From positions 186,001 through 250,000 of the forward strand of contig JAPYMA010003041.1 in NCBI GenBank assembly GCA_035041965.1: DNA of 64,000 nt. Direction: 5' to 3'. This document shows positions 21,927-32,416 of the stretch, in pieces (the stretch's first letter is position 1; every line of letters begins with the position of its first letter). The stretch comes from Anisakis pegreffii. Lineage: Eukaryota > Nematoda > Chromadorea > Rhabditida > Anisakidae. The notes under the pieces are model-generated. The model saw nothing but the letters and a program-made list of their open reading frames with translations, did no database searches and was not told the origin of the DNA. The position numbers and the translations under genes are program-made.

Positions 21927-21943
21927 CCTCCACCCTTAATTTG
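21927..21943 (-). promoter_or_regulatory. Polypurine tract of the LTR element
   Basis: On the minus strand a purine run with aagggtggagg ends exactly where the 3' LTR begins (tgaaggatc), as expected for the plus-strand primer of an LTR element. Confidence 0.7.
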
Positions 21944-22343
21944 TGTCTGGGCTGAATCGAATGGTTGGTCTGCGTGATCGTTGAGGATATCGTCTTACTG
22001 GAGTTTCGGGAGTTGTATCGCTTTGCGGTGATGATTGAGTTTGAGCTGTTGGGAGTACCTCATCCCATTCGAAGTCGTTCGATGATTGCGGTTTGAGTAT
22101 AGATCTTCGTCTGAGTTGATTCTGATGACGTTTGACCACATTCCCATCCGCCAATGTTACCAAATACACAAGAGAGCCGATTTTCTGTTTGATGGTTGCA
22201 GGTATCCATTTAATTCGTTTAGTTCCTTGATTCACAGTGATCCATACTTTGTCTGCGACATTGAACTTCGATAATTGCGTGCGATGGCTTCTGCGAGGAT
22301 TGATAAGCGTAAGAACAGTGCGTGGCTGACGATTGAACATCAT
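21936..22343 (-). pseudogene. Integrase C-terminal part of the LTR element
   Basis: A 135-aa frame beginning MMFNRQPRTVLTLINP, followed by KFNVADKVWI, a chromodomain-poor C-terminal integrase module (basic and Ser/Pro-rich, ending RFSPDTN). It lies in the same reading frame as the upstream Gag-protease ORF and is separated from it by one TGA at 22,383-22,385 (an Arg-to-stop type change) and 13 further codons. It would be the tail of the polyprotein. The nonsense codon leaves this part untranslated from the upstream start. Confidence 0.75.
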
Positions 22344-22382
22344 TTGTGAGGGTGATACGTTTGTTGAGGTATGAGGCGTCGT

Positions 22383-23816
22383 TCAATAAGATCTGAGGAA
22401 TTTTCTCAGTGCTTCATCATGATTGCCATTACCACTTTTTCTTTCTCTTGCTATTGATTTTTTGAACGATCTGACCATTCTTTCTGCTATGCCATTACTT
22501 GCTGGATGATTAGAAGGTGCAGCGATGTGGTCGATACAATCATATAATGACTGGGTGCTATTGACTGGAGTCGCGGAACCGAGAATAAGATGATTGAGGT
22601 CGATGCGGAGTTTTCTGATCCACTGCAAGACGATGATAGCTGTCGCTTCACAGTTGGTAACGATGATTGGTAGTCTGAATTGTTTGCCGTTATAACTGAC
22701 GTCTGCTGTGCACTGACCACTGATACTGATAGGTGTGCCATTGTACGATTTCAGTTTGATATTTGTCGGCGAGAGTTTTGGGCTGTCAATATTCTTCCAT
22801 TGACTCATCGGGATGATAGTGCTGTTTGCGCCAGTATCCAATTCGAATACAATATATTGGCCATTGATCTGGATGCGGACGGAAGCTTTGGTTGCAATTT
22901 GATTCACATTCGAGGATACATAACCCAGTTGTTCGACGTTGTTTCTCTTTCGGCAGGCGCGCTGAATATGACCTTTGTTTTTGCAGTAATTACAGACATG
23001 ATTTTTGAATCGGCATTCCGGTCGCTGATGTGATGCTGAACCGCAGGCTTGACATGTGGTAGTATTCCTTACTGATTGCGACGACGTTGCGTTTGAGTTG
23101 ATCTTATGTCGATGGACTGTTGATCGATTTGACTGATGACTGCTTTGAGAGATCGATCTGCGTTGGCGCTGTGGAGTTGAACTGCGTTGAACTGCTGTGG
23201 AGTTGAAGTGTCGCATTTGATTTGCATTACTGTGCGTGATTTTTGAGACTTCTTCCATTGAAACTTGAGTGTTGTTGAAGCGAAGAATATCTGATTGAAG
23301 TTGTTCTGTGGTGAGAGCGATTCTTTCCGCGTCTTCGAGGTTAGGGTCGCCTTCTTTCAATAAAAGCTGCCGGATTCGGGAGTCATTAATACCAATCACC
23401 AGCATATCGCGTAGTGCTCGTTCCAACGGATTGTTTCTTAGTACTGATGTCGTGAAACCACATGATTTTGCCTTGTTTCTGAGACGAGTGATGTATTCTG
23501 AGACAGATTCGCCATCTTGACGGAAGCAGGTATAGAAGTCGTATGTTGCAGAAAGAATATTGCGCGTGTCGTCATACCGTTGATCCAGTAATGAGATGAG
23601 ATCAATGTAAGTGGTAGAAGGATCGGAAAGCTCTTTAGGGGAGACGAGCGTTTCCAATAATGCGTAGCTGCGCGCTCCAATCCACGTTAGAAAATATGCT
23701 TTACGCTTTTCTGGCTTTACATCGTAGGCTTCGAAATGAAAGTTTAGTCTTTGACGATATTGATGCCACTTTTCAGAATCCGGATCGAATATAGGAAATG
23801 CAGGAATAGATGCCAT
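22383..23816 (-). CDS. Gag-protease polyprotein with deletion-fused integrase piece
   Basis: 477 aa, with ATG 101 bases inside the 5' LTR. Residues 1-190 are a retrotransposon Gag (PVDSEKWHQYRQRL-like capsid start, DGESVSEYITRLRNKAKSCG). Two CX2CX4HX4C zinc knuckles follow (CQACGSASHQRPEC and CNYCKNKGHIQRAC). The aspartic protease has its active-site word FELDTGANSTII. The normal polyprotein would continue into reverse transcriptase, RNase H and integrase. Here, after a word like RIDLNHLILGS, it jumps within about 25 residues to the integrase core end (APSNHPASNGIAERMVRSFK). The deletion keeps the frame. The zinc knuckles and protease make this Ty3/gypsy, probably Mag-like; I could not test that placement. 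Confidence 0.85.
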   Translation of the reverse strand: MASIPAFPIFDPDSEKWHQYRQRLNFHFEAYDVKPEKRKAYFLTWIGARSYALLETLVSPKELSDPSTTYIDLISLLDQRYDDTRNILSATYDFYTCFRQDGESVSEYITRLRNKAKSCGFTTSVLRNNPLERALRDMLVIGINDSRIRQLLLKEGDPNLEDAERIALTTEQLQSDILRFNNTQVSMEEVSKITHSNANQMRHFNSTAVQRSSTPQRQRRSISQSSHQSNRSTVHRHKINSNATSSQSVRNTTTCQACGSASHQRPECRFKNHVCNYCKNKGHIQRACRKRNNVEQLGYVSSNVNQIATKASVRIQINGQYIVFELDTGANSTIIPMSQWKNIDSPKLSPTNIKLKSYNGTPISISGQCTADVSYNGKQFRLPIIVTNCEATAIIVLQWIRKLRIDLNHLILGSATPVNSTQSLYDCIDHIAAPSNHPASNGIAERMVRSFKKSIARERKSGNGNHDEALRKFLRSY

Positions 23817-23917
23817 TTACGAACAGTTGAGTGTTGATTGAAGAAGTGCAGAGAGTTGAACTTGGTGATGAACTGAGATTGTTGAGCGCCGAAGAAGTTC
23901 TGAATCCTGATCGTCAC

Positions 23918-24314
23918 TGTTTGTATTGCTGATTGGTACTGTTTGTGATGTTGACTATGTTGCTGGTGCGAAAGCGACGATTAATAATTTAGTTTATCCA
24001 CACAATAAATGAAGACGATAATAACGGTTCAATACAGTGAAGATGGTTGAGTGACGAGAGATGCCGATGATGGCTCATAAACAACAACAACACTGGATAC
24101 ACGAACAACACACTAACTGACTGATACGGAGGAACTGATACAACTACACTGAGCTACTTATATAGTCATTGAGATTGGCTGATTACGAAACAATGGTTAC
24201 GAATTGCCAATGATGGTGAGAGAACACATGATATGCAAAGCACTATAGAGAGACATACAAGAAACCGTAAACAATAAACAAAAGATCACCGGTTTATCAC
24301 AACATGATCCTTCA
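23918..24314 (-). repeat. 5' LTR
   Basis: About 397 bp, direct repeat of 21,508-21,926. Transcription of the element on the minus strand should start here. No confident TATA box was picked. Confidence 0.88.
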
Positions 24315-24319
24315 GTTCT

Positions 24320-26060
24320 CAACTTGTTGGGCAGACTCCATTCTGTGACCATTCTATGAGAACAGTTCCGAAATGTCACGTGTGAAGAGAAGTTGGAATA
24401 TGTGCAGTTTGCACGTCAGCCTTCTCACTAGTTTCATCGATAGATAATCCAATTCAACGTAATATATAGGTTTCAGATGAGAAATTCGTATGACAAAAAA
24501 AGCGTCTGGTAGTTGTACGACTATCCCACTTTCAATGGCGCAGTTGAGAACAATGATGCAGTCAAGCTGGTTATTTGGGCTCGTGGACTGGACCTGACAA
24601 AAAAATGCTAACCGAACAAGATCGAGGAAATTTGATTTTTGGTGCCACTATAAAACGAAGCCATTTTCAGTGGCAACCGAAAGGGACTACTGGATCGGCG
24701 ACAAGCGGGGATCAAATTTCGGTGCCACCGCAGGAAACAGAAGGGGTGAACATTCAGCAGGCGGTGACCGCAAGCGATGTTCAAAATTTGCCTTTCGGTT
24801 GCCACAGAATTTCGGTGGCTAACAATAGGAAGCTCGATCTGGGTCCATCGAAAAAAATTGCATTCCCCAACTGTATCATGCAAATAATCAACCTCGAATT
24901 TGCCACGAAATGTTGAGCTATGCTCAAACGAACTCTTCGAGAATGATACCTGAGCGTAGTCACAGTTTGGACTTCTTTTAAGGCGAACTGATTAGCTCCT
25001 ATTCATTGATTCTTCTTTCATTTAGTCATTCTCCGTTATCACAAAAGAGATCGGCGCTGTCATGTCGCAGTTTAAGCCACTTTTCATTGAATGAAAGCAT
25101 TTGTCGGTGGAAGAATATCATTTCAGAATCAAAATGGACTTAATTTCATCTTGGTAATTGCTGAACATCGCCGAGTTAGTCATGCAATACATTGCGTTTC
25201 ACAAACTGCAGCTACTGATCACTTTCCTTTCACTTGGATGAATTATCATTTCCGGTTATCATACTATTGATGTTGACTGATTATTCAGTGAATTTTTAGC
25301 AGAAAGTGAATTTGTGCTTAATTTTCATATCTGTAAGCAATTGCTCTTTCACAAACTCATCGAAAACTATCACTGTGCACTTGCAATTAGTGTAATTGTA
25401 AATGACTGCATCGAGCGATGAAAAATCTTCCAAAAATTTTTTGCATTTTCATAATCAGCTATACGAGCCCTACAATATGATATACATCTCATCCCGAAAC
25501 GCTCGGGTAAGTTCGTGACCTTCCATTGTTAGTGATCATTTCACCATAGTCTCAGACGTGAACAACCAGATTTTGGAATTCAGTGTGCAGTATATTTTGA
25601 TGTATGCAGGGCATTGTTGGTGATCTGATGAGATCGCTGTTTTTAAACAGTCGTGATAATTGCAATTCGAATAGATACTCAAAGTGGTAGGAGAAGCATT
25701 TGGTAGTAAAATTAAATGCGATGTAAGAAATGAGCAAGAGAGTGCTTCTTCTATCGACTACTGCTTTATGCCTATGCTTGAATGTGCTTATTTCGAAGGA
25801 CACGTTCTAATACAGACGTTCTGAAGCAGTTAATCGAACCTCAGGAATTGAAAAGTGATTTGAAAGTGTTGCAGTTATAAAAGTAAACCAATAGGCTTTT
25901 GGTATTTTGTGATACTTTGACACCTTTGCGTTCCAAAACAAATAGCAGATGTTGACAGTTTATCTTTTCAAATGTGATGAAAGTGCAAAGTCATAAGCAA
26001 TCTTTATGAAAATGCATTCAGTGTGATAATTCGTTGCTGATCACAATTTATGACTATCGT
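24320..26060. other. Intergenic stretch with a small inverted repeat
   Basis: No supported gene. The words gtggcaaccgaaagg (24,670-24,684) and cctttcggttgccac (24,791-24,805) are perfect reverse complements about 105 bp apart, and related ttcggtgccacc words occur between them. This could be the core of a small MITE-like element, but outer ends and a target duplication were not found. The rest, 24,920-26,060, is AT-rich without coding signal. Confidence 0.4.
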
Positions 26061-27319
26061 TTAATAACCAGATGCTGTACGTGGTGGTGGGCAGTGATCG
26101 CAAGCACCAGCCATGCCAGGCGCGCCATCCTTGCCTTTCGGTCCGTCGGGGCCTGGAACACCAGCTTGTCCGTCTGCACCAGCAACTCCTTGTTCGCCTG
26201 GTTTGCCATCAGCACCTGCCTTGCCAGCAGGTCCAGGTGGTCCATCGGGTCCGGGTGGTCCAGGTGGTCCTGCAGGTCCAGGTGGTCCGACTTCTCCTTC
26301 TCCATTAATGTTTTCACCAGCTGGTCCAACTGGTCCTTGGTCTCCTGGTGGTCCTGGTGGTCCTGGTGGGCCTGGTGGGCCAGGGGGTCCTCGTGGGCTC
26401 GATCCACCGAATCCATCCGGTCCTGGTGGTCCAGGTCTGCCAGCTGGTCCTTTGGGTCCTGGGTTGCCTGGTGGTCCGGGCTCAGCTTCGTCACATATGA
26501 AGCACCATTTGATGTCTTGTGCTGAGTTAACTGATGGAGTTGCTCCTGGAGGTGCGTCTTTACCAGGAGCTCCTTGAGGGCCGTCGGCTCCATCCCTGCC
26601 ATCTGGTCCTGGTGGTCCTGGTGGGCCAGGTTCACCAACACCGCAACCACAGCATCCACCAGCTGGAACCTCAGATGACGTTCCTTCAACTCCGATATCG
26701 TAACCCGCTTGACGAGTACTACGGTGTGGTCCAACTTTTGCGAGCATCTACAAGTTGAACGTATTCATTGCTTCATTTTGATTATGAATTCTTCCGAGCT
26801 CAATCAGAAATTGCATCGTCTCAATGTAGAACACGTTCAGTGATGAGCTGTTCTGTCGTTTCGATACATTCTGCGCTCCATATAGCACATACATATAGTT
26901 CAATGTGAACTACATCTATGTTTTATATGCGACGCAAACTCACTTTCTCCCATTTTCCCACGAACATGTCCTCAGCAAAAAAAGTGACTTTGCCATGAAT
27001 TTTCTCACTATTCAAATTCCATCGGCTGTGCTTGAAACTAGAAAGAAATAGATCGCATAGTATTTCAAAATGAAGTAATGTGATGGTGACGATTGGAACT
27101 CACTTGAGTTCGAGTAACCTCTCGGAGGATGTTGCTAGAGCGTGATTTGCAGAATTCAACTTCGCTCTGCATAACCGATTGCATATGCTGCATGTAGTTG
27201 TAGAGCATCGGCACGGAAATAACGCACGCGAGTGTGGCTATCGTCGACAGTGCCACCCCGAAGAACGCAATTCTTCGGAGGCTGTTGCACTCCTCCTCAC
27301 GTTCTAGTTTCTCGTTCAT
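26061..27319 (-). CDS. Cuticle collagen (two exons, 300 aa)
   Basis: Exon 1 is 27,319-27,104 (72 codons) and exon 2 is 26,747-26,061, joined in phase 0 across a 356-bp intron (donor gtgagt, acceptor cttgtag). Residues 16-40 are the hydrophobic segment ([20 protein letters not shown]) of the nematode cuticle-collagen N-terminal block; [15 protein letters not shown] residues close exon 1. RSTR near residues 81-84 is a likely subtilisin/furin-type processing site. CCGCG (about 104-108), WCFIC (about 154-157) and CDHC (about 288-291) flank Gly-X-Y arms. The C-terminus PPPRTASGY is typical. The product is secreted, trimerises and is cross-linked into the cuticle. A splice acceptor (gatttcag) lies directly before the ATG and could take a spliced leader. 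Which col gene it corresponds to cannot be told. Confidence 0.93.
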
Positions 27320-27985
27320 CTGAAATCACCCCATCAATTCATTCTATCAAATTCGCATCTTTATAATTCGCATCTCATTCGGCGACGGAAATTCCAACTA
27401 TTGCAAGCAAGCGGTAATAACCGATAGAATCTGCGTTCATGTTTGCGCCTAATTCAATCACTTCAATGAGGGACTTCTTACAAAAATTGCATGCTACTTA
27501 GCAGTCGAATGCACTTTCACAAATATCTGTCATTGATTCCGCGTTCATTCGACAGCAATCGTATAGTCCATACCAGCATGAGTTCTACTTTGACAGATAC
27601 TCTCAGATGAAAGGAAATCAACAATCGTTCAAGTTTATTGTGCTTCCTCTAAAAAATCAACTTCAATGAGAGATAAGTATTCATCGCTTACAACAATCTA
27701 CATCTACATTTAGGCTTGGAATTGGAACCGAATTCGATTGAACAATTAAATAAACACGCTTCTATACGATTCCAGTATTTTAGCACTGTATTGGAATGCT
27801 ATTTTCAAAATTGATCAATGGACACAAAGTGATTCTAGCGCTGGAATGAAATATTCAATCGATGTGTATTTTTTTTTTGAAGTATTTTTGTATTGGTGGT
27901 ATTGAAAACAACAAATCGAAGTTATTGCTACGTGGATGAAAAAATACTCATTTTTGCATTTAATGAAGTATTTTCACGTGTTCAG
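27320..27985. other. Upstream region of the minus-strand collagen gene
   Basis: Holds the presumed promoter of the collagen gene at 26,061-27,319; the acceptor-like tttcag at 27,320-27,325 (minus strand) abuts its start codon. No TATA box can be chosen with confidence. No other gene seen. Confidence 0.4.
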
Positions 27986-27989
27986 TTGG

Positions 27990-28610
27990 TCAACTTCTCG
28001 CATTTTTAGCTCTGTGACGGCAAACCTTTTTTGCAAAAAGATTTGTGGTTACAGTTCACATTGCGAGAACAGTCGCGCTTATGAGGGGGAACTGGTGCAT
28101 CTACTTCGCTGGAAAAGGTGCTCTTCAATAAGACCAAAAACCTAGTGACAGTGACTGACGGCTATGAAAAATTTAGTGGACAATGATCTAAAAATCAATT
28201 CGTTGAATTTGTTGAATATAGTGGACAACGAAAGGATCGAACGGTTTGTTGAACCGCAAAATTATGGTATCACTGGCAGAAGTGGGAATCTGTATTCCAC
28301 ATGATACATTCCTTGGGGAGCAACGCAACAATGTGTACATCAAAGGATGTTGCAGATGAACCACGAACGAACGATGTAGGGTTGAGCGAACCACTTAGTA
28401 ACCGAAATTCTAGAATTGAGAACCTACACTGGAATGATTGGAACCTATTGAGTTGGCGAGTAAGGAGTTGGAAAAAATAGTCAGAGGGGTGCTCGGCAAG
28501 TCAAGTGAAGGATGGACTGCTAGAAAGCAACTGATTAGAAGTGATTCGGTAACGTTTAAATACACTTCGGCAGATAACGTTAAAATTGGAAGTTTGCTGT
28601 GAGCGAAATG
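27990..28610 (+). pseudogene. Decayed coding stretch, unidentified
   Basis: Protein-like reading continues along the plus strand but moves between frames and meets stops. One frame gives DGKPFLQKDLWLQFTLREQS (with a later TGA) and LVTVTDGYEKFSGQ; another gives an open run including ADEPRTNDVGLSEPLSNRNS; the third ends in ELEKIVRGVLGKSSEGWTAR and a TGA at about 28,600. Such a relay without splice signals suggests a gene or transposon protein damaged by frameshifts. No family was recognised. The alternative is chance open frames in AT-rich DNA. Confidence 0.25.
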
Positions 28611-31600
28611 ATGGATCATGAAGTTCTTTTTTTTTGCAAAAAATATTGCTGTCATTCATTATCAACATATCGCAATACAGTGTGAAATTGAAGATGTTCA
28701 AAAGATGGAAAGAGATGCTATCTTCGAGTAGGTAAGCACTCAAATGATTTTGAGAATGTGTTGGATGGGACGATAAGTTATCCTTTCTTGAGGGTAGAGA
28801 AAGGGGAAAGAAATGCTTTAAGTATTCATTTAAAAAGATTGCAAACGAGAGGAATGCAACGATAGACTATTCGTGCAAAACAAGTAGGATGAACACTTTT
28901 TTTTCGTCAGACCTTTCGAGAGGATGTTTTAGTAGCATTATCGATAGTGTAATGTGCTTGAATGGATATTTTTGCGTGTTTGCATTTGCAGTTTTTATGT
29001 CCTTTTGAGCGGCGAATGCACACATCAAAACGATAGTTCTTTATGCGAAAGGTGTATGAAATGTGGTAGAAAATGACGGTTGTATAATAAAAATTACGGT
29101 TAAGGTGAAACATTTGAAAAAAGAAACGCCGAGAAAAGAAATTTTAATTGCGACAAAAAAAGTGAAGAGAAACGATTAATGCGCATTCACTGAAAACGCC
29201 TCCCTTCCAGTTACACATTTTTGGTCGTTTCCGAAAATTTACTTTCATTAAGTCGACAAGTTGCATTCGAAACGAAATGCTTCGCAATTATTGGATATCA
29301 TCAAAAATATTTTTTCATTAATTAATATTGCGAGAAAGATTCATATTCTCCGTTTTATGTTACTTGCCAAAAAACTAACGATGGGAGAAAGGGAGAGCTA
29401 AAAACAATGCTTCACATTTCGAAGGAAACATCGATGTCACATTTCGCAGTTAACATCATCAAACTAGCCACGACATTACGAGGTTTACGCTCAGAAAAAA
29501 AATGTTTGCAAACACCTGAGATGAAAGTGTGCATATAAAACGAGGACTTGTTTTGAAATTGCACGCTGCATGATGTCAGAGTCGGAATTTGCAAAACACT
29601 TGAAGTTAGCCGTAGGAAAAGTCTGATTAGTGCAAGATTTTTAGGAATATTTGGTGGAAATCTCATTAGTCTATTCTCTTAGCACATCTTTACCTAAGTA
29701 AACATCACCATTCCGCATTAATCGTTACTCTCAACGGACTTGTTCGCGATGCTCACGATAAAAGAGGTAAGTGAATAAAGACAGCATCACATCCATTCAA
29801 AAAAGCATTGTTTTCATTCCATTTGCTTTCCAGACATTCTTTATGTTATCGGAAAAATTGAGAACTTTTAGTTCGACTAGGCTTGATTACTCATACCTGC
29901 GCATATGCACGCTATACATCCGATGAGAATACCTGCTTTCATCCTGAACCCCCACATTACTGATCACTAAACATCACACGTGGGCCGATGCTCGTTCCGA
30001 TCATCAACATTTGATTCGAAGGTCAAATAACTTCGTTTGTTTCCTGCCGAAATCTGTGAATCTCTTACGGATTTACCAGCGCAGACGGATCTGCTTTAAT
30101 CTCCACCACTTGATGCTTACTCCTAGGCTTACGCTGAATTTCAGGCTTAGACTCACGATTCACTGGAATTTCACTCTTGTTTGATGATATCCTCGTATGG
30201 AGTTCGTAGCCAGCCATCTAATAATTCTTCTGGTTTCCCCACCAATGAATTTCATTGATAACACGGAGCACTAAGATATTGTGATCAATTGCGTTTGTTT
30301 CACGAACTGCTGTGTGATTAATTTCTTGTTGTTTCGAGCATTTTTCTGTTTCGCAAAATTTTTTCAGTCAGATAAGTGCAATCAACATTGTGTGAAGTGG
30401 AACGAGAAAAAGCAAACCTCAAAAAATATTTTATTACTCGTCAAATGATGACTGGCGACTTTTATGTGAAATTCTCACCGAATAATTCGTGTGAATTCAT
30501 TGACATTCTACAAATCAATCATTCATGAACACGAACTTCCTTTATCGAAAAGTGTACCTGTTCAAGGAAAAAAATGATTCATGCACCATTGGGTGTCTTA
30601 CATGAAAGCCAACACTTTCTTCATCTTCAGAACAATGCATTTTCCATTTCTACGATGATTTTGTTAGCATTCGTTGTAAAGCACTGAAAACATTGAATAT
30701 TCCATTCGATAGTGAAAAAGCTTCATAACAGTCGAAACATATTCGCAATTTGACAAATTTTAAGTGCACTTTTATGACCTAGTGAATGGAACGGAAGAAG
30801 TAAATGAACCGTGATCGAAGAGGAATTAATCGAATTTGCCTCATCAATGATTGCAAAAAATGTTCGCAAACATAAAATTATTGCAGAAACTTTCATCCTT
30901 TATTTGATTACCTGTTTCTGATGATTTGTTCACGCAAATCTTTTACGCCCTATGAGCTCGTTGAAAAGTTTACAATTTGGTGAAGTTAAAAATGTTAAAA
31001 ATTGAAAATATTCTATGCTTCGTGCGTAATGATGTTGATTGTAGAACGGGTAATTATTAGTTAAAGTTGATACGGCAAAATCACCGCCTTCAATGTCACG
31101 ATAATTGCTGAGCTCATAAATTCATCCACCGCTTCAAGATTTTCCTAAACAACAATGAGAGAAATTCTTCGGTAGGAAATGCAGTTTTATACACGATAAG
31201 GTGTTTATTCAAAAGAAACGTGCTATGGCAACAGTTTCACATGAACAATCCTCTAAATCCTCTAAATACGCAACAAAAAATACAATTGCTCTCATCAAAA
31301 TTCTGTCTAAAGAACTTTCAGTTTCGACACTAAAAGCTATTGGATTTTCATTTCCCTTCTATTTGCTTTAAATCAGAATTGCAGACGAAATTCATAACTA
31401 GCATCCAAGGTTCGCCAACTCTGAATTTCGAGGTAACACGAGATAAGATGCATAACATCAGAGGCTGCGCGAATGTATGACGGTTAAGCTGTATGATGGT
31501 TAGTAACATGCTACTGAAGTCAGAATTTTGGCTAACACTGCTCTGCTGTGATGGAACATGATGCTCCTCGAGACGGTTCTATGAAACCTACAGCATACCT

Positions 31601-32263
31601 CATGCCTAGCGTTCATGACATATGGTTGGGTGACGATCGTTTCATTCGATGAAATCTGCCCATCGGCGTTTAACTGATTTTGTTTCGAAGACGTGCAGCA
31701 ATATCATTGGTTTTGTTACGAAAATGCATTCAGTGATGATTTTGATGCTTTTAAGATGCTTTTCTCATTTTCTTCAATCAATATGAATTGCACTTATAAC
31801 GATGAGCTTCATTTCATGCTCTGCTTTCGTGAATGTAATGCGATCCAACTGCAAAAGTTCGTATCCTTATGAAAGTATTAAACGTATTTGGACGTTATCA
31901 TTTCAAACAGTGATTGCTGAGCAAGCAGCACAGCCTGATTGTAGTGGCATTAGCGAAATTGATAACAAAAAGTGCTCATGATTCGTTCCTATATTTTCGC
32001 GATATGATAAGACTAACCGGTTTATAATTTGTTTGAATGTAAGAAGGATACACTTTTGCTTAATAGTTGCTGTCCGCTATAAACAGTACATTCACCGAAA
32101 CGGTAAACACAAAAAAATCACAGTGATGATGAAATAACTCAACGTAATAGGTAATTAAAGAAAGCATTCTTCAATGAATTTAATTTGACTGATACTGTCA
32201 CTATAGATGAAACGCGACATTTAACAATATCGGTAATTTGGACCTAAAAAAAAGGAAACAAAC
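28611..32263. other. Long gene-poor stretch
   Basis: About 3.6 kb of AT-rich DNA with many runs of A and T and short frames only. None combines codon character, splice signals and similarity to a known family. It may be intron or regulatory DNA of an unseen long gene. Confidence 0.35.
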
Positions 32264-32416
32264 CGAGTGAATTGATGGTTAATGTGGCTTGATTATGTTG
32301 TTCCACTTGTGTCTCTCGTTCTTGGTTCAAACAATCAAAATTTCGTCGAATCGAATCAATCATCAACATTATCATGCGTTCATGCGTACTTTTCATTAAA
32401 TTAATTTGCAAAATGA
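32264..32416 (-). CDS. Isolated exon candidate, helical/coiled-coil-like
   Basis: A 153-nt open block preceded by a good acceptor (tttcttcag on the minus strand) and followed by a donor-like gtttgt. It reads ILQINLMKSTHERMIMLMID, then SIRRNFDCLNQERETQVEQH and NQATLTINSL. The composition fits an amphipathic or coiled-coil helix. No neighbouring exon was found within several kilobases. It may be one exon of a gene with long introns on the minus strand, or a chance frame. Confidence 0.22.

Larger units (their letters stand above)
21508..24314 (-). mobile_element. Ty3/gypsy-type LTR retrotransposon, internally deleted, with both LTRs
   Basis: The element is 2.8 kb and lies on the minus strand. 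The 3' LTR is 21,508-21,926 and the 5' LTR 23,918-24,314; on the plus strand both begin tgtttgtattgc and end atccttca. A 5-bp duplication, gttct, flanks it at 21,503-21,507 and 24,315-24,319. A purine tract (aagggtggagg on the minus strand) sits directly before the 3' LTR. The coding part has Gag, protease and the end of integrase only; reverse transcriptase and RNase H are absent, so it cannot replicate on its own. The sequence after the 5' LTR (gtgacgatcagga) does not begin with the usual TGG of a primer site. Confidence 0.9.

Noticed and set aside
21508..24314. BEL/Pao assignment of the LTR element
   Set aside because: The paired CX2CX4HX4C knuckles, DTGA protease and NHPASNG integrase word fit Ty3/gypsy better; without reverse transcriptase the placement stays tentative.
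25731..25811. Short frame with a signal-peptide-like start (MSKRVLLLSTTALCLCLNVL)
   Set aside because: Ends after about 25 codons with no donor site; most likely chance.
26034..26758. Long plus-strand frames (163, 154, 78 and 74 aa) rich in Trp-Ser or Gly-Pro
   Set aside because: They are antisense readings of the Gly-X-Y exon of the minus-strand collagen gene; repeat composition keeps many frames open.
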